Source: Chloracidobacterium sp. (lineage in GTDB: Bacteria; Acidobacteriota; Blastocatellia; Pyrinomonadales; Pyrinomonadaceae). Taken from it: 64,000 bases of DNA. The translations under genes and the position numbers were made by a program. Below the pieces are notes generated by a model, which was not told the origin of the DNA, made no database searches, and worked only from the letters and a program-made list of their open reading frames with translations. The DNA is taken from the NCBI GenBank assembly GCA_016716365.1, contig JADJWM010000016.1, forward strand, positions 62,001-126,000, read 5' to 3'. Of this stretch, positions 56,870 through 64,000 are shown piece by piece; position 1 is the first letter of the stretch; the number at the start of each line of letters is the position of its first letter.

Positions 56870-59800
56870 ATGAAAACGAATGCCAATATTCGAAGGGCAA
56901 TGAAAAGTTTATGTTGGTATAACAAGCTTCCGAGCCGGAGGTTCGGCGCTTCGTTCTTGAGGCTGCTCGTCCTTTTGGGTGCAGCGAGTTTTGCCGGCGG
57001 CGTGGCCGCCCAAACAACGACGTCCACCATCGAAGGGACGGTCCGTGATGCGAACGGTGCCCTTGTCTCGGGAGCGCAGGTAAAGGCGACGAGCGCAACG
57101 CTCGCTACCGAAAGGACCGTCGTAACCGATTCCAATGGTTTCTACCGGATCGTGTCGCTCCCGGCAGGAGACTACACGCTGATCGTGACGCAATCCGGTT
57201 TTGCACCGAGTTCGTCACGGCTCGAACTGCTCCTCAACCGTACCGCGAATGTGGATATCCAGCTTCAGGTCGGAGCGGTCGACAGTGCGGTGACCGTAAG
57301 CGGCGACGTGCCTTTGCTGGAACCGAGCGCTTCGTCAACCGGTTCAACGATCACGCCCCGGCAGATCCAGGATTTTCCTGTTAACGGCCGGGAATACCTT
57401 GACCTGCTTCAGCTTGTACCGGGCGTCGCGATCAACAGACAGTCCGGCGGCGATAACGCCAATCCGATCCTTGGCGAACGCAGCGGAAACAACAACTTTT
57501 TCATTGACGGACAGCCGAACAAGGACACGGTGAACGGCGGCCCGGCGGCCCCGTTCAATCAGGAGACGATCGCCGAATTTCAGGTGTTGACCACGGGCTT
57601 CAAGGCCGAGTTCGGCCAGGCGTCGGGCGGCGTCGTCAACGTGATCACGAAGAGCGGTAGTAACTCGTTCCGCGGCGTTGCATCGCTGTTTCACCGCAAC
57701 GAAGCCTTCGACTCGTCAAACTCACTTGATCCATCGGTGACGGAACCGCCGCACCTGCGCAGGTTCAACTACAGCATCGCGGGCGGCGGCCCGATCTGGA
57801 AAGACCGGATCTTTTTCTTTGGTTCGTCAGAACGGATCACTGAGGATCGCGGGATCGATTTCAATTATCCGGACCTTGGCCCGTCGGCCGGGGCGCAGAC
57901 CGTGCTTCAACTGCTTCGCAACCAGGAAGACCCGCTTGAAGCTCCGCAGCAAACGCGGGCCATTCGGAATTTCCTCAAGCTGAACCAACAGTTCGGCCGT
58001 CATCAACTCGTCCAGGAAGTGAACTACACGAATGAATACGTCCGAGGTTCCGGACAAGGCCTGCCGTCGACCCGAGGCAGCACGAGCGCCAGACATTTGA
58101 TGCTGGGCGCCGGAGACACGATCTTGGTCGGTGACCAGGGCGATCCGTGGATCTTAACGTTTCGCGGTGCATACCGCGGGGAACCTTCTGATTCCCGGCC
58201 CACATATTCGGAATTCACAGGACTCACGCTGCTTAACGCGTTTCCTTCTCAGCAGACCTGCCCGCCTACCTGCGGGTTCTTCAGCACACTTCCCGGAATT
58301 CAGTTCGGTAACGCAACAACACCGTCGAACCTCGATCAAAAATACTATTCGTTCTCGGCAAGTGCGAACAAAACATTTGGCGATCACGACATCAAGTTCG
58401 GCTGGCAGTACGTGAAGACGAAGGTTGATGGTGTCGATTCACAGACCCTGACAAACCAGCTTTTTGCGACGATAGACGACTTTCTGAACTATGGCCCGGC
58501 TACGAGCGGAATTTCGCTCCTGCTTGAAGCCGGCGGGCCGACGCCCGAGGCCAACGAGATACATCTTCGGAACGATTACGACGGGCTGTATGTGCAGGAC
58601 GATTGGAAGATCCTCAAGAACGTGACCGTCAATCTGGGGATCAGGTACGATCATGATTCCGAATTCCAGGCAAGAAAGAACCTGTCACCGCGACTGGGTA
58701 TTGCCTGGGCGATCACGCCCAAGACGATCCTTCGTTCGCAATACGGCGTGTTTTACGATCAGTTCCGCCTTGGCCTGGTCCAGCGGGTTCCCCCGTTTGG
58801 CGGCGCCGACAGGCGAGTGGTTCAGTCGCTTTATTTTCCGCGAGGGTTTTACGGCTCGCCGAGCTTGGTCTCGAGCCTCGCTTTCGCCGTTGGCCTTCCT
58901 GGCCCTTGCATCTCGAATCAGCTGACCGATGCTCAGATCGCCTCGTCGGGGGCAGGCTGTCCCTTCGGCGGGCCGATGGTCGGAGTGGACAGGCTTAATC
59001 GTGTCGTTGCACCGGGAAACCAGCCGATCCCGGCCAACACCATCATCACGATAAATAATATTCAGTCGCTGAGCGGCATTGCCCCGGACCAGTGGCTGAT
59101 ACAGGCCGCGGCGGCTATCGGACAGCCCGCCGGCTATTTCCGGTGGGGCCAGTTCGGGCTTCTGAACAATCCGATCATCCCGCCGCAGTTCAGCCCACAA
59201 CCGTTGACAGTACATTCAAGACCCCTCATACACTGGGATTCAGTGTGGGTTTACAGCGTGAAATAATGAATGACATGGTCGTGGAGGTTGACTATCACCA
59301 TCGCGTGATACGAAATCTACTCGGCATCAGGTTGAGCAATCTGGCGTTCCGGTCACGGGTCGCGGGCATCGGCCGCAGCTTTGATCCGCCGAACACGACC
59401 GGCGAGATCCAAACTTTCGGCCCGTTTTATGAAGGGGTATACGACGGCGTGGTCGTCAGCCTTAACAAACGTCTAAGCAACCGCTTTCTTGTGGGGGCCA
59501 ATTACACCTACGCGAAGGCGACCGACAATTCACGCGGTATCGGCGCCACGCCCACCGACAACTTCATTGGCATCGCACCGGTTGTCGTGGAACCGTGTGC
59601 GGCGGGCAACCCGGGATGTACCCAGCAGACCAACGCAAACGGCTCATTCATTAGCCGAAACGGAAACTTCGTAGCGGCTGCGGGAACATTCGTTAACGGT
59701 CCGGACCTTGATAAGGGGCCGTCCAGTCTTGCCTTGGACCATATTTTCCAGGTTAACGGGCTCGTCGACCTGCCATGGCAATTTCAGATCAGCGGTATCT

Positions 59801-60132
59801 TTCGTGCACAAAGCGGATTTCACTTTAGCCGCTTCGACGCCCTGAGCCGCGACCCGGACGGCAACGGTAATTTCAACGGCGTCGATTTCACTGCCGGAAG
59901 GAATGCCTTTACCGCTCCGGCCTTCGTTAATCTCGACCTTCGATTCTCGAAACAGTTCGACCTTGGCGAGCGGGTGAAGCTGCAGGTTCTGTTCGAACTC
60001 TTTAATGCCTTCAACCGCAAGAATCCGGCCTCGGTGCAGAACCGCGAGGACGTCGCGACGGAACCGTTCAATTCCATTACACAGGTGCTTCCGGGCCGGG
60101 AAGGGCAAGTCGGAATTCGAGTTTCGTTCTAG
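56870..60132 (+). CDS. Oar-like TonB-dependent outer-membrane receptor, frame broken once
   Basis: About 1087 residues when restored. A signal sequence (LRLLVLLGAASFAGGVAAQ, cleavage near residue 48) is followed by a carboxypeptidase-regulatory-like beta-sandwich (STIEGTVRDANGALVSGAQVKA...GFYRIVSLPAGDYTLIVTQSGF, about 53-135), a plug domain (about 145-265, FPVNGREYLDLLQLVPGV, FFIDGQPNKD, GGVVNVITKSGSNSFRG) and a long beta-barrel ending VGIRVSF. The first frame stops at 59266, but near 59205 the protein continues one frame back (PLDSTFKTPHTLGFSVGLQREI), consistent with one missing G. Oar-like receptors import large or peptide-like ligands with TonB. It is followed 9 bp later by the M19 gene. 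Confidence 0.9.
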
Positions 60133-60141
60133 ATCAAAAGT

Positions 60142-61344
60142 ATGGAAAAAGGAAAGAAGTTGACTCGCCGGGAATTGTTGGTTTCGGCGGCTTCGGCCGG
60201 AGCGGGGGTGCTTGCCGCTCCGATGCTAAGTTTCGGCCGGTCGCGCGTTTTCGCGGGCTCGCCGCGGGAGTACTCGACGCGGGCGATCGATCTTGTGAAG
60301 CGTTCGACGGTCATCGACATGCTTTGCGTGATGACGCTCGATTTCCCGAAGCAGGACAGGTGGATGAAGAATCCCGAACTGTTCACCGAGGCTGATCTTC
60401 AGCCTTTCAGGGATTCGGGTATAAATGTCATCCATCCTGCGATCGGCATGGGCGGGTTCAACTCGTACGACAACGTGCTCAGGTTCTTTGCCGCGTGGAA
60501 CGGATTTATCGCGAACCATGATCAGTACCTGATGCGGGTGGATAGCCCTGCGGACCTCGATCGGGTGAAGAAAAGCGGGAAGCTGGGGGTCCTGCTAGGC
60601 CTTCAGAATTCGGACCAGTTTCGGAACCCGAACGATGTCGACTTCTTTCACGCGCTGGGCCAGCGTGTCTCTCAATTGACGTACAACTCGCGAAACTTCA
60701 TCGGGAACGGCGCGACCGAACGCCATGACGAAGGAATTTCCGATTTTGGTGCGGCGATCATCGAACGGATGAACAAGGTCGGTATGGCCGTCGATGTGTC
60801 TCATTGCGGCGACCGGACGACCCTGGACGCATTCGAGATCTCGAAGAAGCCCGTGCTGATCACGCACTCTAATGTTCGCTCGCTCGTGGCCGGACATCCT
60901 CGGCTGAAAACGGACGAAGCGATCAAGAAGGTCGGCGCAGCGGGAAGCGTTTTCGGCGTCACCGGCGTGCGAATGTTCGTGAAGTCGGACGAGCCGACGA
61001 CCGTCGAACACGTCCTCGATCATTTTGACCACGTGAAGAAATTGATCGGTCCCGAGCATCTCGGCGTCGGGAGCGACATCGATCTTTACGGCTACGATTC
61101 GATGCCGCCGGAGCTGAACAAACAGCTCAGAGCGGGGTACAAGGGAAGCTACGCGTTCCGGGAAAAGATCGATATCGAAGGCCTCAACCATCCCAAACGA
61201 ATGTTCGACCTTACGGAAGGGCTCATCCGCCGCAAGTACACCGACGCCGAGATCGAAGGCATCCTCGGTGGTAATTTCAAGAGAGTTCTGAAAGAGATCT
61301 GGACCGTAGACACGACCACCGCCAGGCCGAATCAACAACCATAG
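60142..61344 (+). CDS. Tat-exported M19 (membrane dipeptidase-like) protein with missing metal ligands
   Basis: 400 residues. The twin-arginine leader LTRRELLVSAASAGAG should export it folded. The M19 renal-dipeptidase family is evident from QLTYNSRNFIGNGATERHDEGISDFGAAIIERMN, VDVSHCG, LITHSN and GVGSDIDLYG. The two histidines (VDVSH, ITH) and the Asp (GSDID) correspond to ligands of the family. However, the N-terminal H-x-D is replaced (VIDMLCVM), and the bridging Glu block reads LLGLQNSDQF with Gln instead of Glu. It may bind a single metal or have a different activity. It lies between the TonB receptor and a serine hydrolase. Confidence 0.9.
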   Translation: MEKGKKLTRRELLVSAASAGAGVLAAPMLSFGRSRVFAGSPREYSTRAIDLVKRSTVIDMLCVMTLDFPKQDRWMKNPELFTEADLQPFRDSGINVIHPAIGMGGFNSYDNVLRFFAAWNGFIANHDQYLMRVDSPADLDRVKKSGKLGVLLGLQNSDQFRNPNDVDFFHALGQRVSQLTYNSRNFIGNGATERHDEGISDFGAAIIERMNKVGMAVDVSHCGDRTTLDAFEISKKPVLITHSNVRSLVAGHPRLKTDEAIKKVGAAGSVFGVTGVRMFVKSDEPTTVEHVLDHFDHVKKLIGPEHLGVGSDIDLYGYDSMPPELNKQLRAGYKGSYAFREKIDIEGLNHPKRMFDLTEGLIRRKYTDAEIEGILGGNFKRVLKEIWTVDTTTARPNQQP

Positions 61345-61353
61345 GAGAATTGA

Positions 61354-62907
61354 ATGATCGTTGGACGACTTAGATACTCGCTGATCGCATTTGTCATTTG
61401 CATTGCATTTTCAGCGACGGCCTGGGCCCAACCGGCTCCGCTGACCGGCTTCGACGCATACGCCGAGAATGCAATGAAGGAATGGGAAGTTCCCGGAATG
61501 GCTGTGGCCGTCGTCAAAGATGACAAGATCGTTTTCGCAAGGGGATACGGCGTGAAAAAGCTCGGCGAGCCGGCCCCGGTCGACGAACGCACGATCTTTG
61601 CGATCGGTTCGTCATCGAAGGCGTTCACCGCGGCCGCGATCGCGATCCTTGTAGATGAAGGGAAACTTAAGTGGGACGATCCGGTCTCGCTTTACCTTCC
61701 CGAATTCGAGTTGTACGATCCTTACGCCTCGCGTGAGCTTCGGATCCGCGACCTCCTTTCGCACCGAAGCGGCCTGGAGCGCGGCGACATGCTCTGGTAT
61801 GGGACCACGCTAAGCCGCGAAGAGATCCTGAGCCGGGTCCGTCACCTTAAACCGACATGGAGCCTCCGCAGCCAGTTCGGATATCAGAACCTTATGTATC
61901 TGGCGGCGGGCGAGGTGGTCCATAAGGTCTCCGGGATGTCCTGGGACGACTTCCTGAAAAAGCGGATCTTCGACCCCATCGGCATGTCGGCAAGCAGCAC
62001 AAGCATCAAGAGCTTCAAGCCCGGAGACAACGTCTCCACGCCTCACGGCAAAATGGGCGAAAAGGTCGAGCCGATCAAATGGCGGGATATCGACAACATC
62101 GGCCCGGCCGGATCGATAAACTCTAACGTCATCGACGTCGCGCAATGGGTCAGGCTCCAGCTTGGCAAAGGAACCGTAGACGGCAAGAAGATCCTCAGCC
62201 CGGCGTCCGCGAACGAAATGCATATGCCGCAGACGATCATCCGGCTCGAGGGAGCGTACCCGATCCTCTACCCGAAGGCTCATTTCTTTAACTACGGGCT
62301 GGGCTGGTTCCTTTCTGATTTCAAAGGGCGAAAGCTGGTCGAGCACGGCGGGGCGATCGACGGGATGAGGGCCGAGGTTGCGATGGTCCCGGAAGAAAAG
62401 CTCGGCATCGTCATCCTGACGAACATGAACGGCTCGGTCATCTCGATGCCGCTTGTTTACCGGATAATCGATGCCTACCTCGGCGAACCTCAAACCGATT
62501 ACAGCGCGAACCTGCTTAAGGCCTACAGGCCGCTTTTGGACCAGGCACAGGCGGCGGAAAAGCGTGCGGAATCCGAACGCGTGACAGGGACCAAACCGTC
62601 TCATCCGCTCGAGAATTACGTAGGCACGTATCAGAACGAACTCTACGGCGATGTTACGATCGGAATGGAAAACGGGCAGCTAAAGATCATCTACGGCCCT
62701 TTCACCAGCCTTTTGGACCATTGGCACTACGACACGTTCCGTGCGACTTTTGTTACCTCCGGGATCTCAAAAACGCCGGCCACCTTCGGCCTGAACGCCC
62801 AGGGCAAAGTGGATACGTTATCGCTCGGGCTGGCGGGAATGTCCGGTTACCCATTTAAGAAAGTTCCGCCGAAGACGGGCACCACGGCACAAGCACCGTC
62901 GAACTAG
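61354..62907 (+). CDS. Secreted serine hydrolase, class C beta-lactamase fold
   Basis: 517 residues, ribosome-binding site AGGAG before the ATG, signal peptide cleaved near AWAQ (residue 25). The penicillin-recognising fold has SxxK at Ser86-Lys89 (SSSK), YxN at Tyr177-Asn179 (YQN) and HGG at His331. The C-terminal ~130 residues form the DUF3471 beta-domain (NYVGTYQNELYGDVTIGMENGQLKIIYG). Such proteins include D-aminopeptidases, esterases and DD-peptidases, and rarely beta-lactamases. In this cluster a peptide or D-amino-acid-releasing activity is plausible. Confidence 0.93.
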   Translation: MIVGRLRYSLIAFVICIAFSATAWAQPAPLTGFDAYAENAMKEWEVPGMAVAVVKDDKIVFARGYGVKKLGEPAPVDERTIFAIGSSSKAFTAAAIAILVDEGKLKWDDPVSLYLPEFELYDPYASRELRIRDLLSHRSGLERGDMLWYGTTLSREEILSRVRHLKPTWSLRSQFGYQNLMYLAAGEVVHKVSGMSWDDFLKKRIFDPIGMSASSTSIKSFKPGDNVSTPHGKMGEKVEPIKWRDIDNIGPAGSINSNVIDVAQWVRLQLGKGTVDGKKILSPASANEMHMPQTIIRLEGAYPILYPKAHFFNYGLGWFLSDFKGRKLVEHGGAIDGMRAEVAMVPEEKLGIVILTNMNGSVISMPLVYRIIDAYLGEPQTDYSANLLKAYRPLLDQAQAAEKRAESERVTGTKPSHPLENYVGTYQNELYGDVTIGMENGQLKIIYGPFTSLLDHWHYDTFRATFVTSGISKTPATFGLNAQGKVDTLSLGLAGMSGYPFKKVPPKTGTTAQAPSN

Positions 62908-62908
62908 A

Positions 62909-64000
62909 ATGCCGATGAACATCTTTAACGATAGCAATTACATTACTCTGAAAAGACTTGCCCTTTGCACGGGGCTGGTCTTTTCACTTTTGGCCGCAGT
63001 ATCGGCCCAGAACGCCGCCGCGCCCTCGGCTCAGGAGGTGATCTCAAAAGTCGATGAGTATATGGCGTTGGCGGAACGCATCGACCGATTCAACGGTGCT
63101 ATCCTCGTAGCTCGCGACGGCAAGCCGCTGGTTAGCCGGGGCTATGGAATGGCGAACGTGGAATGGGACATACCCAATTCGCCGAAGACCGCGTTCAGGC
63201 TCGGTTCCGTCACCAAGCCGTTCACGTCGGTTGCGATCATGATCCTGCAGGAACGAGGAAAGCTGAGCATCTCCGACCCTGCCTGCAAGTACATCTCGGA
63301 TTGCCCGGCCGCATGGGAACCCATCACGATCCGCCATTTGCTGACACACACGTCCGGCATCCCGAATTACACCGCATTCCCGGGTTTTCTGGAAAAGCGC
63401 GCGATGATGCCGCTCGGCGCCAATGAACTGCTTGCTGACTACAAGTCCAAGCCTCTCGATTTTGCACCCGGCGAAAGGAACAGCTACAGCAATTCCGGGT
63501 ACCACCTTCTTGGCGTGATAATCGAGAAGGCGTCGGGCAAGTCTTACGCCGAGTTTCTTCAGGAAAATATTTTCGGGCCGCTCGGGATGAAGCAGACCGG
63601 GTACGACACCCACCGCGACGTGATCAAGTGGCGCGCCGCCGGGTACCGACGCGAAGGCGACGGGTTTGTGCACGCTCCGTACATGGACATGCTCATTCCC
63701 TATTCGGCAGGGGCGCTTTACTCGACCGTCGGTGACCTTCTGATCTTTGATCAGGCACTTCTGACCGACAAGCTCCTGACACAAAAATCGCGCGACGAGA
63801 TGTTTACGCCTTTTAAGGGGAATTACGCGCTTGGCTGGGGAGTCGGGAAAAGATTCGAGCGTGCGTCCACATCACATGGTGGCGCGATCAACGGCTTTGC
63901 AAGCCAGTTCATTCGATTCCCCGATGACAAGGTGACGATCGTGGTCCTGAGCAATGTGCAGGGTTCCGGAGTCGACAAAGTGGCGAATGCCCTGGGGGCG
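62909..64000 (+). CDS. Second serine hydrolase, class C beta-lactamase fold (3' end outside window)
   Basis: 364 codons, open to the end of the window. The ATG at 62909 begins 1 bp after the previous stop; ATG at 62915 is also possible. A signal sequence is present (LKRLALCTGLVFSLLAAVSAQ). SxxK is at Ser100-Lys103 (GSVTKPF), YSN in ERNSYSNSGYH (about 195), HGG in TSHGGAINGF (about 323). DPACKYISDCP suggests a disulfide near residue 125-130. It is a paralogue-like neighbour of the preceding hydrolase, in the same operon, and likely another peptidase or esterase. Confidence 0.93.
   Translation, partial: MPMNIFNDSNYITLKRLALCTGLVFSLLAAVSAQNAAAPSAQEVISKVDEYMALAERIDRFNGAILVARDGKPLVSRGYGMANVEWDIPNSPKTAFRLGSVTKPFTSVAIMILQERGKLSISDPACKYISDCPAAWEPITIRHLLTHTSGIPNYTAFPGFLEKRAMMPLGANELLADYKSKPLDFAPGERNSYSNSGYHLLGVIIEKASGKSYAEFLQENIFGPLGMKQTGYDTHRDVIKWRAAGYRREGDGFVHAPYMDMLIPYSAGALYSTVGDLLIFDQALLTDKLLTQKSRDEMFTPFKGNYALGWGVGKRFERASTSHGGAINGFASQFIRFPDDKVTIVVLSNVQGSGVDKVANALGA

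Overview
The window is bacterial, high-G+C chromosomal DNA, most consistent with an Acidobacteriota lineage of the Blastocatellia/Pyrinomonadaceae type. This is inferred from gene content: a very long Oar-like TonB receptor with an N-terminal carboxypeptidase-regulatory-like domain, a DUF5916 outer-membrane protein, a DUF4097 protein, many secreted peptidases and serine hydrolases, two-component sigma-54 regulation and DciA. There is no rRNA, tRNA, phage module, insertion sequence or CRISPR array that I can support.

Layout. 0-3.4 kb: leftward operon of a PHP phosphoesterase, a GT4 glycosyltransferase and a membrane protein. 3.6-9.8 kb: three rightward envelope genes (DUF4097, DUF5916, glycine-zipper protein). 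9.8-10.9 kb: a gene-free accessory segment with a cluster of DnaA-box-like sites, GC-rich palindromes and a 72-bp tandem repeat array. 10.9-14.7 kb: a lower-G+C island with a restriction endonuclease, a DNA methyltransferase carrying an extra C-terminal domain, and an HNH nuclease. 14.7-15.6 kb: more repeats and a cluster of CGTCTCAC motifs. 15.6-24.3 kb: citrate synthase, a secreted small protein, an M14-type peptidase, an SRAP protein and oligopeptidase B. 24.3-33 kb: a GGDEF-EAL protein, gatC/lipoprotein/gatA, dciA, maf, a thioredoxin-fold protein and folK-panB-panC. 33-42 kb: large membrane proteins, an AlbA_2/Schlafen-type ATP-binding protein, an MFS exporter, a MaoC hydratase, an NTF2-like secreted protein and a tandem universal stress protein. 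42.4-49.6 kb: an NtrC-type regulator with hybrid kinase, small membrane proteins, a flavin-binding protein and DsbD. 50.3-54.2 kb: a Fic AMP-transferase with a striking operator array, a TonB-C protein, a cobalamin-binding-like protein and a CWC/DUF5522 protein. 54.3-64 kb: an enolase-superfamily racemase, an RpiR regulator, a TonB receptor, an M19 dipeptidase-like protein and two class C beta-lactamase-fold hydrolases, which together look like a peptide or D-amino-acid salvage locus.

Four long conserved genes (M14 peptidase, NtrC-type regulator, DsbD, TonB receptor) are each broken by single-base indels, six in all. I annotate them as whole genes and say where the frame changes. Unpolished sequencing error is the simplest explanation, but real decay is not excluded.

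The items I would look at first are the methyltransferase with a Cys-His-Asp C-terminal domain, the half-site array in front of fic, the DnaA-box cluster near 10 kb, the sigma-54 promoter at 23.87 kb, and the RpiR/racemase/TonB/M19 locus, whose dipeptidase has lost several metal ligands.
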